This document shows, piece after piece, positions 37,244 to 49,300 of a stretch of DNA of 64,000 bases. Position numbers and translations under genes: made by a program. The stretch spans positions 1-64,000 of the forward strand of contig JAYMTL010000061.1 of the NCBI GenBank assembly GCA_036897445.1, in the 5' to 3' direction. Below the pieces are notes generated by a model. That model had not been told where the DNA came from and made no database searches. It saw only the letters and a program-made list of their open reading frames with translations. Each line of letters opens with the position of its first letter. Within the stretch, counting starts at the first letter, position 1. This stretch comes from Pelargonium tetragonum. Its lineage: Eukaryota; Streptophyta; Magnoliopsida; Geraniales; Geraniaceae.

Positions 37244-40200
37244 ATATGGGATCACTTAAGTAAAATACGATAGTAATAAGAACTTAGTTCAACTTTATTT
37301 AATTCACATTTCCGGCAGTAGAGCGACTCACCTAAGTATCAAGTTGGTTCAAACCCCGCTCTTTATAGCAGTCAAGGGTTTGAACAGAAAGCTAAAATAG
37401 AAAGAACAAGAACTGACGCAAGGATAAAATGAGGGGATCCTATCTAGAGTTGGCAAAACCCTGTTCTTTCTTAACCTCTTAGAGCACCCTATACTCGTTT
37501 TTTACTAGATTTTTGGATTTATAAAAAGGCACTAAAAACGCAAAAATTTTTTTCATTATGTTTTATTCACTTTTAGTGGGGATTCTTCAAAAAAGGGCGC
37601 AGGTGTATTACACAGTGTAAATAATAAAGGTTTTAATGCAGTGCGTATTCCTTGTAGAAAGTCTAACTTTAAAACTTTTGAACTTCAGTTCCCAAAGATA
37701 GTAGAATTCCTCTAGATAACTCTGTAAACTCTTTATCTTTTATTAAGAGCTGTCTGTCCGGTGAGTCTATCTATCACTATAAGGCATATTCTTTACGAAA
37801 CGGAAAATCCACTTAAATCTTTACTTTTCAGATACTTCTCAAAATTCAGATAAATGAAATACACAGAATTTTTCGCTTGGAAGTTTTCCTGGATCAATCC
37901 CACAGAGCTATAACAAAGAGGGCACTCCTTGTTACTTGACACTTGAATCTATTCTAATTCTATTATTTGGCAGTTAACTTTGGTTTTAATATTAAAAGCA
38001 TAGGAATATAAGAATTAGTTTTAGTATAGGTATATATTTTCTTTATCTATGAGAGCTTATAGTGCCTCTTCAAGCTAAGGAATATTTTGTTATTTAAACT
38101 TGACTAAGAAACTCTTACGGATAGAGTACCCTACTACGCTAACTAAATCCTTTGTTTTATTAAAATATCTAAGGCCTTCCGCTGGGTAAGTCGGGCCGGT
38201 ATCAGTCTCTTTGTTTTTTGAATCTTTTTTGATTTGAGGAGGGAGTGAGGTTACGGGGTATCTTTCATTGGGAGTAAACCTAGGCATAAGTTTTTTGTTC
38301 CTTGAGAAAGCATCCTTCTTTTGAGCTTTAGCGGTATAGGTCAAGAGTAACCTTGCTTGGTTAAAGCGTGTAATAGCAAAAGCTGAAGGGACAAAGCCAT
38401 AAATTCTCTTTTTATATTTCTAGTAGTTAAGTGGGGTTCCTCGAAAGAGTTAATTAAGGGCAGTTTTAATTAAACGAAGCGATAGCTTTTAAGAGACAAG
38501 TTCGGTATCCCTTGTAACTGGATTTCTCTTTTACTTTTTTATTGGTAGGAGAGCAGTAACGTATAGGTCTTCTCTAGTAGCTTTTAGTAATAATAGATAG
38601 GAATTTCCTAGTTAAGAAGTAGAGATTTAGACTTTCTTTTTCTACTATTTTAGTTTTTACAGAACAAGGGTAGCATAAGGAAGTTTTTTCACTGCCTATT
38701 TCTAGTTACCTACTATACTAGAAAAAGAAGTTTGTTATAAAAAGAAAAATCCTCTGTTAATTCTAGTAACTTTTCTTTATCGTAGGAGTCTTTCAAAGGG
38801 CAGCTACTAAACCTTTCAGAATTCCTATATTCCTTTTCTTCTCCTAAAATGCAGGTTTTTTGTTTATAAGAAATTCAAGCTAACACCAAAACTTGGACTT
38901 GGATTTTGTACTTTAAAAAGGGGTAGTTATACTGGATCTGGATTCAAAATTTCGTTTTAAGGAAAAGGGCTGCCTACTTAGAAGTTTCTAAAAAGAAGGT
39001 GAGAATTTAGATTTTCTAACAGACAGAACCTAGATAAGGTTATGCTTTTTTTATCGGTAAATTGAAAAGAGGACTCAAGAACGAGGTATACTTGCCCGTA
39101 GAAAATTAGGGTTTTTGCAGATAATTGAGTTTTTACTATTTTGTAAAAATCCGGGTTAGGCTTTTTAAAAATGAATTTGTATTCTTTTGTAAGCTGTTAA
39201 TTTTTTTAGGGTATCCTAAGAGTTTTCGAGTCTAGTATTACAACATTTGAGCACTAATCTTAAAAAATCCTAAGATTACCTCATTGGGGAAGCCGCTTTA
39301 TATACCACTTCAAGGGGGAGTTGAGCCCAGTTATAGCTAACCTCTAGGGTATTCCTATCCTTTATTTGTTTCTGAAAAAGACCTAAGAATGAAAAAGAAA
39401 TAAAAGCAGAGTAAAAAAGGTTTCTTCTTTGTATACAAGGTACCCTTACTTAATTCTTGTCATATGAATTATACAAATCCCTTTTTTATATTTCCTCCAC
39501 CCAGAGCGCTCTTTTTATTCAAGTCCAGTACAAGAAACATTCTTTACTATCTGAGTTTCTTTGTTAAAATAGAATTGCTCTTGCTAGAGTACTCTTGATA
39601 TCAAATCTTAAATTCTACCCTAGGTTTTTACAGCCCAAAAACACCCGAGGGATTCATAGATTTTTTTGTAGCAGGTTTCTCCAGTTTGACAAATTGCAAG
39701 CTTTGGTAATGAAATCAGGAAGTTTTTCTGCAAAAAGCTTCGGGATTCTGGGTATTCTTATTACTTAGAGGAGTTCCGGGATATCTGGTACAACCAAAAC
39801 AAACTTTATGCTAAAACTTGTAGGTATATTAAAAAGATTTCAGACTCTAGTGGGTTTTGAAAGTAGAAGTCTTCTTGTCTATCTCTTAATATACTTGTCT
39901 TCAACACTAAAAAAGGTTCTCTTGTACTTAAAGGCCAAGTGCTCCCTGTGTCTCAAGCTCATGGAAAAAGCCTTCTCTTGGTCATTAAAATAAAGTCTTG
40001 AGTCGGGGTCCCCTTTACTAGTTAGAACTCTTTGTGTTTATAGCGGTGGCTCGTTCTCTCTTGAGTTAAAGAGATTTAGTATCATAATCATAAGGAAGGA
40101 TACGTAAAACAGACAACTAAAGAGCGATAATACATGTTAGGAAGTAGAACTTCACCTTAATTACTTTTGCCAGGCCCCTCATATTTATTTCCGCATTACT

Positions 40201-42739
40201 CTAGCAAAACCTTTTTAATACAAAGAAGCTCTTGGACCACTTACAAAAGATATTTACAAAGTAAGGACACTTACTGGACCGGGCTCAAATTGCGGGTGTA
40301 CATACCAGCCAGATAACTAAAGGGGGCTTTCTAAATCTAAAATTGAGAAATTTCTTGTACGGGACTCATGTAATCCGGCTAAAACTTATTAGGAATAGGA
40401 TTCAAAACCAAAATGAAAGCGGGAAAGTTATTTATAAAGAGTATTCCTTAGCCGTAGAGTTTAAAAAGCTTCACAGGATTTACTTTAGTTATTAGTTATA
40501 AGACTCGAAACTTTCCTTTGCAATATCTCGGATTAGCGCCGACCCTAAAGAAAGTATATACCTTCATCCCCTGTCAGTCTTCTATAGCTATATCTTAATT
40601 TTACCTTGTAAGTGTAAGCGTTTCTGAACCTACGCTATTACTAATGAGCTTGCATTTGGCCCTATAACTTAAAAATCGGGAGCCTTCCTTTTTGTACAAG
40701 AAATTTTTAGATTGTCTACCTACATTCCTTTGTTTTCTAAGTTTCCGATTCTGGTTCCGGTTTTTGAGTAATAACAAGTAAATATACAAGGGATAGTCGT
40801 ATAGGTTCCTTTTTTGGGGTTTACTTTAATAAGAATTTAGCTATTTATTGGGATACGGTAAGTAAGGTAAACTTAGTAGAACCTATCCTGGTTTTTACAA
40901 AAAGTAAGCAACAAAAGATAAAGAGCCCCAGTTTCCTGGTAAGAGTAGAGCTACCGCTTAGTCGTATAGAGAGGACCGCTCCTTTTAGAAAATTTCACCA
41001 AAGTTGCAAAATGCAATCGTTTTTTTGTGGTCATTCTTCAGAGAACAAGGAGTAGATATAGATATATGCTTGAATAAGGATGGCTTGAATTACAAGAGTC
41101 ACATCTAGAGGATCTAAAATTGAGGGTTCAAAAGTAGTGATACTTCTTTTTAGCTTTTAAATACCACTATTCCCGGAATTCTTAGGTTTGTCGTTACAAT
41201 TTAATTACGTAATTTAGGTTTGACTTACCCTAGTAGAGTATACAGACCCAGACATATTAATGTGTCTAATCTAAAAGCAAGGGCTTTTTTGGATATAAAA
41301 AAAGTACCCTTTTTAAGTTGAGCTGCGGATATTGGAAAAAGGGGGGCGCAATCCATTGAGAAATTTATCTAAGTTCTGACGTCATTTTTAATGTATAATA
41401 GAAAGGCTTTTACAACAAGAGGAACCTTTTAATAATAACTTCCGCATTTGCTAGATTTTTTTAGCTTTACTTCCCCGGCACCTCTCCGCGGTTATAGTAA
41501 ACAAACTACTCTTATCTAATAATACTATAGATATAGAATTTAACTAAAATACAATATACTAATAGGTGATATAACTGCCATAAGCTACAGAGTACGAGTA
41601 TAACCCTCTTGCTGTCTTATAACTCTGAAGAAACTTCTTAAGAAATAAAAGAAATCCATAGGATACCCGATCCCTAAGTTTAGCCTTAGGCTTACAATAT
41701 TCCTGTCTTTCTAGTTAATTACAGAATGAATATGGAGAAGGAAACGACTCCTCTACGAATATCCTGTCTTCAATAATCAGGTTTAGCCAAATTCCAAAAA
41801 TACCACCACAAGGGAACCCTTTCCTATTCATCCCGGGAAAGATTAGCGTTTTTCCAACTTCCTTCTTTGACCATGTTAACTAAGTCAAGGTTAATAAGGC
41901 ATATGCACAAGGAAGGAAAGCCTCTTCAAGTAGAAACAGAATAGGCTACCATAATATAAGTAAGCAAGACTTTAGAAAAAATCATACACAAGAGTGCTCT
42001 ACCCCGCGTTAGAGCGCATTCAAACAGGCGTTTAGAAGGTTTTCAAAAAAGGATGTGCCTTGGTTTTTCGAAAAAGACTTATGCTTTACCAATATCCTAA
42101 ATTAACTACCTACGACAGGAACTTTTTCTTGTATAGGCACACGCCTCCTAACGGGATTCTTGTTTATATTTACAAGGTAAAAAGTCTATCAAAAGAAATC
42201 TCTTGGATTAGGTGCGAACCTAAACCTTTGTATAAGGTGACTATGGATTTCCGTATAAGCTATTTCCTTTTCTAGGGATTCCCCCACTATCCCCTTATAA
42301 CTAATAACAAAAAATTTTTATTCTCAAGAAAGGGGTTTTACTAGATAACTTCTGACTTTTTAGGATACACGGGCCCTCTCCAGAACTATCTATTTGAGAC
42401 GGGGTACCCTTGTTAGAAAAAGAAAGATAACAAAAATGTCATACCAAAGTGTTAAAACCCGAAATGCCTCGAGCGTACCCCATTCATAACTCTCGATTTA
42501 GCGCATAACATAAATTATTAATATTTTGGACATATTATTAGCATTCCTATAGGGTATTAAAAGACACTTAAATGAAATACCTAACTTGACTTGGAAGTAA
42601 TAGCTAGAAAGAAAAACCCATAACTCAATCCTTTTTGTTTCAAACTCTTCTCTGTACTTTTTTTGCCCTCTATTGTTAGTTTTACAACAACCTCCTTTTG
42701 CTTTTGATAATCCAGCCTAGAAAGATACATCTGCCCACG
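37244..42739. other. Gene-free AT-rich DNA
   Basis: No gene is supported. A T-arm-like string with GGTTCAAACCCC lies at 37346-37357. Six bases at about 37276-37281 could pair with part of the sequence after it, but no anticodon arm with a T at position 33 can be placed between them, so it is not called. The minus frame 38090-38344 (84 codons, rich in K, T and P) matches nothing I recognise. A further island without the GG...CC motif lies near 41510-41600. Confidence 0.45.
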
Positions 42740-42835
42740 TCAAGAGTAGGATTCGAACCTTTAGAATCTCCATAAACAGGTATACCTTTTAGTTAAAAGC
42801 CTTTAAATCACAAGCATAATTTAGATTCTATAACG
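42740..42835 (-). tRNA. tRNA-Lys(UUU)-like gene or relic
   Basis: On the minus strand the loop CTTTTAA (plus 42793-42799) carries anticodon UUU, followed about 40 bases later by a T arm with GGTTCGAATCC (plus 42749-42759). Both arms show the same defect. The left side of the anticodon stem reads TTTA-AA-GG and the left side of the T stem reads TA-AA-GG. Dropping the extra AA in each would give perfect stems (TTTAGG/CTAAA and TAGG/CCTA). The D arm and acceptor stem cannot be paired. The T arm is also farther from the anticodon than in a class I tRNA. It is most likely a decayed tRNA-Lys; the paired AA insertions are odd. Confidence 0.35.
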
Positions 42836-43197
42836 CTTAAAGGCACCCTTAATCTTATATATTAAGAACCAAATCTATCCTTATTTTACTTTTATATGTT
42901 CCAAAGACTTCGCGCTAAAAAGGGGAACTGCTTTACGAATTTCCGGTCTTAAAAGTGTCCCAATTGAATATCCTTTTTATTAGGCTATGAGGAACTCCTT
43001 TTTTCAAAGCGGACTCATATAAACTTTTTTCAACCCCTAAGTTAGTGTAAGAAAATAAGTCACAAAGATTAGAATTTCATTTAGTAGAAGAATCTTAAAC
43101 CTAAACTCGAAAGTGGGGAAAATGCTTTAAGTGCAGTAGGTGTTTTTCTAGGAAATTCTTGTAGGAGCCTCGGCAACTCTTACAGAACGAAAAAAAG

Positions 43198-43293
43198 CCC
43201 CTACTGTAGGGTTTGAACCTACGGCATCCAAGTTTCAGAGACTTGTGACTTACCTTTTCTAAGGTGCTGCTCACAGCAAAAAGCGTAGTAGAC
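43198..43293 (-). tRNA. Structured tRNA-like gene with CUG anticodon and extra hairpin
   Basis: This is the best-folded tRNA candidate. On the minus strand: acceptor GTCTACT (plus 43287-43293) pairs 6 of 7 with AGTAGGG (plus 43199-43205), with discriminator G. The T arm GTAGG-TTCAAAC-CCTAC (plus 43206-43222) is perfect. The anticodon arm CAAGT-CTCTGAA-ACTTG (plus 43229-43245) is perfect, with anticodon CUG (Gln) and T at position 33. A D-like arm GCTT...GAGC lies just after the acceptor at the normal spacing, but a second short hairpin (CTTA-loop-TAAG, plus 43249-43263) adds about 22 bases before the anticodon stem. Alternatively the second hairpin holds a UAG anticodon and the perfect 5-bp arm is a long variable arm, making this a Leu-type tRNA. 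The anticodon-to-T-arm bases also resemble organellar tRNA-Trp, differing mainly by transitions. Confidence 0.45.
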
Positions 43294-46216
43294 AATACAT
43301 ATTCTTGATAAAAACTCTTATAATAGGAGCTTCTACCCCAATGGAAAAGAAAAGCGGAGCGCCTTAGACACCGAGTACAAATTTCTTTAGATAACAAGTT
43401 AAACTGGGTTAGGATTTTTAAGATTATAAGGTTTTCGTTATCCTTTTTGATTTTGAATAAAAAATACGGAATTATAACCTACTAGGGAGTTCGTTTCCAA
43501 ATGTCACTGCGAAACTAAAACTATTAAATTTTTAAAGGACTTCGTTTTCTTTATCTCGGGGTACAGATATTAAAAAGGCGGGGCAGTACTAGTAGTTTAT
43601 TGGTCTTAGATTTTTGTAAAACCCGTTTTTATTTTTCAAGTAGGACTTCCGCATTATCTTACAATCTCTTCCTCCCCGCCGGGGCCTGCTCTTTTGATGC
43701 TAGGACTCCTGTTTAAGTTACAATCCAAATTCTAATTTAGAGGAGTCCTAGAGACTCGTGTAGTAATTCTGTTTATTTAATGCTTTATAAAGGTTCCTAC
43801 CGAAGCTATACTTTGATTAAGAAAAGAAAAAGCACTCAACTAAGATTGTTTATCCGCTAAATTGACTTCTACTATCTTAGCTACTACACCCAAAAATTGT
43901 AAAAACCTCGGCAAATTCTTCATAAAACAGTTATGAAACTTTTGATAAAGCTCTAAAAGGGGTTTCTAATTTCTTGTATTTTTATTCCTAACTACTAGAT
44001 CCCTGCGGTTTACTAATAAGGGCACCTAAATACGTGGACCATCTCCTGAATTAGAATCCTTACTTGTGTACATTTCCTTTAAAAACAGGTCCCTCACGTT
44101 TTTTCCACAACGTTTACCACGAGTTTTTGCTTTCGTACGAGGGGGTTATACACCGGGTTTCCCTTACAAAGCTGCTTTTACATTCCTGTATAGAGAAATG
44201 AAATGCTTCTACTTCTAAAAGAAGGCACTAAAGTTAAAGAGCTATCTTTGTACTCTAGATTTTCGCCTTTCTTCAAAAAATAGGATAGCCAGAAGCTTTT
44301 CTAGACTACAATACTACAAAAAAGTAACTGCCTATAAATAGAGTAGGGGATCCATACACTTTTTTTTTGCAACGCTAAGAGCTTGCCGGGAGTCCCTATT
44401 ATATAATGATAGAGAATTCCTAACTTCATTTTATTTAAATTTCCGGGACTTTGTGAGGTATTTGACTAATTAAGTATATTCACTCATAATAGGAAACTCA
44501 TATTCTGTAATTCGGGATTTTCTAGATGCTTAAACCAGTGGCAAAAGAACACAGGCGCACTCCTCTAGTTAATTGCGTTACAGATATACACAATTTTGGC
44601 ATGAAATCCCTATTTTCGTCTAAGTTCTCTACAAGTTAAATCTCGAGCCCAGCTTTTTCTCTCCAATAAAACCTTTTTTTATAATAGGATTCCGAGCGCA
44701 AGGAATTAGAAGGAATTAGTAAGATAATTAGGTATCCTATTTATTAGGCAAATTTACTAGCAAGAATGCCTATCTTGGTATTGTAAAAAAGGAAAATTAT
44801 CCGATCTAAATAGGCAAAAGGAGTTCCCAGAAGTTTTCCAGAGTTTACTCAAGAACCCTTTTGAGCCTTTTCAGGTTAAGCTAAGCCTATCTATTCCATT
44901 TTACCAAAAGACTTAGATTCCTTTTCTTTTTGGTGTATTCCTGTGCCGAGCCCCAAAGAAACTAAAGTATATAGAACTTATAGGTTTTTTTATTTCTTCT
45001 AAATTCTATAAATAGGTGTTGTACTCATCACAAGAATCCCTTTAAATTTCTTTTTTGTAAGAACCAGTTACCTGTTATAGTTTTTAAGGAAAAAAAGTAA
45101 AGAGTTGCTCTTATGCTTCCAGTTTTACCAATTCCAGATAGTAAGAAAGATTTTAGGGATTAAAAATAGCTAAAGCTAGAGTAAGAAGTTTTAGGTAAAG
45201 ACAAGTATAGAACAGAAGAATAGGTTACACTATACACTTGGTTCTGTATTACTTGTTAAAGTTATCTGTTAATAGGGTTTACCTTGGTTTAAGTTAAGTA
45301 AGAAAGAGGTAATTCCTTGTTGTTTAAACTACCCTCTTATTTATTGGTTGAATTTCCTTAGTTAATAAATAGTATTTTAATTCGATTACCTTAGTAATGG
45401 GTATTTCCTTAAAATAATTCTTTTGGACTTGAGTGAGAAAGAGGAAGATATATAGAGTTGACTTTTATTAAAAATTTTTTCATTAGATTGCCTAAATAAA
45501 CTGTACCCTACTTGACAGTGTTGATCATTAAAAAAAATTTAGCAGCTAGACCAGGTTGTCTACCCCTCTAAGGATCCCCTTAGTATAGCAATAAACAAAT
45601 ACGAATAAGTTAACTACATAACCATAAGTTAGAAATACTTAATAAAAAGCCAGGTATTCTCAAAGGTAAGGAGAATATCTTTTATCTGAATCACTTCTTC
45701 TATGATAAAGTAAACTTTGTATAGCGTGACTATGAAATAGATAAAGTGAGAGGATTTTCTATATAACCCTTAAGAAGTACTCCTAGAAAGTTTCCTTTTT
45801 ATATAGACAGGTGGTGGTCCGTTAAAGTAAAAGTCTCATTTGGACCTACCTCTAGCGCTCTTTATAAACAATATAACAAAGAATTCCTTACGAAAAACAA
45901 AAAGGGTTTTTCTTACTACAATACTCCTTATATTATACCGTTATTTTGCATTCTATATCTGAGTTTAGGACTTTTTTCGAGTCTAGATCTAGTAATCAAA
46001 TAGGAAGCTTTACTGTTATTATCTTCTTTTCAACAATCAGTCAAGCATTAAGACAGATTATAGGGGACCACCCCTATAAAAAGAGTCTAGATTCTCATTA
46101 ATCATTAAGTTTAAGTAAAAATGGCACTAAAGGCAACAAAGTTGTAGTTGTTCAGTTTATTTATTCTAGAATTAGCTAAAGGTTTCACTTGAAGAACCAA
46201 AGTAAGCGCGCATTTA
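43294..46216. other. Gene-free AT-rich DNA
   Basis: No coding or RNA gene is seen between the minus-strand tRNA-like pair and the Gln-like sequence. A 10-bp tandem duplication (44700-44719) is listed separately. Motif copies include GGATCC near 44349 and 45573. Confidence 0.5.
44700..44719 (+). repeat. 10-bp tandem duplication
   Basis: AAGGAATTAG occurs twice head to tail, again beginning with a GGAATT core. It looks like a small slippage product. Confidence 0.6.
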
Positions 46217-46306
46217 TATTGATAGGTTAAGTTAGATAACCAGGGTTTTTGATTCGGCAACCCAGAATCAAGGGGACAAGCGCAGGTTCAAATCCAGTTA
46301 CTCATA
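46217..46306 (+). tRNA. tRNA-Gln(UUG)-like gene or relic with inserts
   Basis: GGTTTTTGATTCGGCA at 46244-46259 closely resembles the anticodon region of mitochondrial tRNA-Gln; anticodon TTG is at 46249-46251. The T arm has GCAGG-TTCAAAT-CCAGT (46282-46298), with one mismatch, and is followed by TACTC, also a tRNA-Gln ending. Upstream, GGTTA-AGTTAGA-TAACC (46225-46241) is a perfect small hairpin in the D-arm place, though without the usual GG in its loop. Two extra stretches separate the parts: about 6 bases inside the anticodon arm (between GAT and ACCC) and about 12 in the variable region. The acceptor stem does not pair. Reading: a decayed or insertion-bearing tRNA-Gln. The perfect hairpin TTGATTC...GAATCAA across the insert competes with the tRNA fold. 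Confidence 0.3.
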
Positions 46307-49300
46307 GAATATACAATATCTCTTAAGCCAAAATCTCTTTCCGTACTAAACTAATTGATAGAGCCAGAAAAGGAAAACTCCATGCAAACAAAGAAACTTA
46401 AAAGCGGAATTTCAGTAGTTTATAGCTTTTTTAAGCATCTCCTTTCCTTGTGAAAAGTTACGTAACAGGAAAGCTTTTATCTACAATTAATTTAAATAAA
46501 GGTGGCTTTACATTTTAATGGTCGCAATTTTCTTATATAAGCTGCCAGCACAAGAGGCTTTTTTTGTTAGAAATTCGTTGGGACTGGACATAATACCTAG
46601 TACTAAGCAGCCTGGATAATAAAAAACGGAAGGTGTCAATTCTAATTTTACCTTTTAACGAAAACGGGTAAACTTTAAATCAATTAAGATTAAAGCCACA
46701 GGTTCAAATCAAGCCCTCTAGGTTGTAACAGACTCATAAAGGTCCCACTCTACTTATAGAGAGTACTGCCCTAAAATTCTTGCACTAGCCTCGCCTTTAA
46801 GAAGAGGAAATGAAAACTTCGCTCTCTTTTTTGGATACCCCGGAATTGTGACTTACAACAAAAGACTCAAATTTTCGCGACACTTTTGGGTCTGGGAAGT
46901 TACCTTAGACTCTATCCATTTTACCATCACCTTGTATTAAGTTAAGTGTCCTTTAGATATTTTTATCTATATATCCTCGTATACTTGTTACTCCTATGGA
47001 ATATTTCATTGCCTTTTTATTTTACAGGCTGGATTTGTATGAACCTAAGTAAAGTAAAATTCAGATCCGGGTTTGATAAAAGAAGGCTAAAGTTTTTAAG
47101 TTAGTCATGTGCGGAAATCCATTTAACTTAGTTAGAGGAACTTAAGTAGATATTAAACATTTTTAAAGGGAAAGCTATAGCCAAAAAGCGGTAAGTTTTT
47201 CAAGGAATATACAGCAGAGAAAAAAGTTTTAGGAATTTAAAGTTGGGGCTCTTTCTTTCTAGTACTATGTTCCACTCTCTCAGGGGGTTGCTGGTATAAC
47301 CCAGGTTCCCTTAAGTCTAACGTTACCGGAATCCTTGCTATATTTTATTTATACCCTTTCGGGAATATGAAAAGTTACGCCTCGCCTGTTTAAGATTTTC
47401 TTAGAGAAGCACTTGTAAAGAAGTATAGTTCTTGTTCTGCCTAAAACGCCGTATCTGCGCTAGCTAGGTATTTCGCCCTTATATTTATGCATAAGATTAG
47501 CAAAGGTTAGTAGATATAGCAATAGACGATTAGGATCCAACCTAAAGGGAGTACTCTAAAAAGATAAAATAAATTCGTGTTTTGAAAAATATACATATAT
47601 AATAAAAGGGTATAAGGGAGTAACCCGTTCGGAACATTACAATATAAATAAAGTACACCTGTAAAGTAAATAGCGCAGCTCTTTGTAGCCTTATTTTGGA
47701 AGAGTGCTTGTACCCAACAGGCTTGAGACCTTAAGACCTCTGGATCTTAAGTAGAGACTGTGTTTTAGTTAATAGTATATATTACAAGGTAACTCCAGGA
47801 AATTCTACTGACGGGGCCCTTTATTTATATAATCTGAACTCATATATATATAACAAAAATTCCTAGAAAAAAGGAACAAAGTTGAAAGAAAAAAAAGGAT
47901 CCCAAATCAAATGATAATGTAGGAGGGGCAAAGCAAGGTAGCAATGTTATAAAGAGCTAAAAAAAGCTCCGGGGCTCCGTAAAAGAAATTCTATAAAAAC
48001 TCCTAGGAGTTCTCTTTCTTTTTTGTTAAATACTGGGTTTTCTCGGCATTAAGCAGTTACTGGTTTTGATTTTTGTGTTCGTTTGGTTGTATTCCATTAC
48101 TTTTTAGGAGACTTGGCCAGAGTGGGCCTTACTCTACTTATCTTACTTCACTGTGCATCAAGAAACTGTACCTCACTATCAAAGCTTCCAAAACTCCTGG
48201 CTAGCAAAGGACTGATTAACAAATGTGTCCATTAGAAGGTTTAGGAATTCTTTATTTGCCGGCATTACAGATAGACAGGAGAAAGTTATAAGGAGATACC
48301 TGTCTAATGGGAACATAGAGATACTTAACTGTATTAGAACAAAATATAATAAATAGATAACTAGTATAGCATTCTTCGTAGATATAGTTATAATAGTAAT
48401 TTGTAATTGTTATAGATTCTTTCGAAGAATCCCCTTATTGTCCAGAATGCTCTTATTTATCTGGCGTTTAGGTACTCTCTGTATGTAAGTTGTTTAACCG
48501 ATTTCTTATACTATTTCATTTGATTTATATATCTATCTTCTTCTGAAACTTCCCTTACTGAAACAACAATATAATTCCTATCTCCAGTTAATGCTTATAA
48601 AAAAGACCCGGTAACATAAACCAAGAAAAGACTCTTTAAAACTTCTAACCCTTTCTCGAAATTACTAAAACCTAAATAAACTCAAACCAAAAGGAAACTG
48701 GAAATATCTCTCCCGTAGATAAGCTCTAAAAGGAAACATTTCTGCTCTTGACTGAGAAGCCCTCGCGATCCGTAGTTTCTATTCCCTCGTTATTACTAAG
48801 CGACTACGAAAGCTTACTCATGTTAACAAGGGACTAGGGAAGGAAGAGCTAATCCGTTTTAAGAAAGATAATTTACAGACCGCTCTAAAACAAGACAAGC
48901 TTGCCTTTTTTAAATTGACTTGACTTCATCCCTATCACCAGTCTTAGCCTTAAACCACTTATCTAAAATGGCAAACAAAGCTACAGGCACTTAATTGAAA
49001 GCTAATAAATTCAGGAATAAAAAGTACTATATAGAGCCCTTATCAGTAAAAAACTCTCAACTGAAGTGACTCTCTAATATAGCTACAGAATAGAATGACA
49101 TTTATTGCCAGTTTAGCACCTCATATTTCACTCATTTTACGTGAGATTTCCTATACTTAATTTGTTGGCCTATTAGATAGAGAAAGCCCAGAAACCTTTA
49201 CTTTGTTCAGCAATTTGCTCAATTTGATCGAGGAGCCTCCCCTTTTTAATAGAAAAAAAGGATAACTGGGGAGGTCTCTTACAGAAAAAAACTATCTGTT

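Noticed and set aside
37270-37370. tRNA-like string with GTAGAGC, a T arm GGTTCAAACCCC and a partly pairable acceptor
   Set aside because: No anticodon loop has a T at position 33 and the anticodon stem cannot be formed; GGTTCAA words are expected several times by chance.
40981-41060. GGTCATTC after a T-run, reminiscent of the GH-P-E region of cytochrome oxidase subunit 1
   Set aside because: No further cox1 motif lies on either side and the reading frame does not continue.
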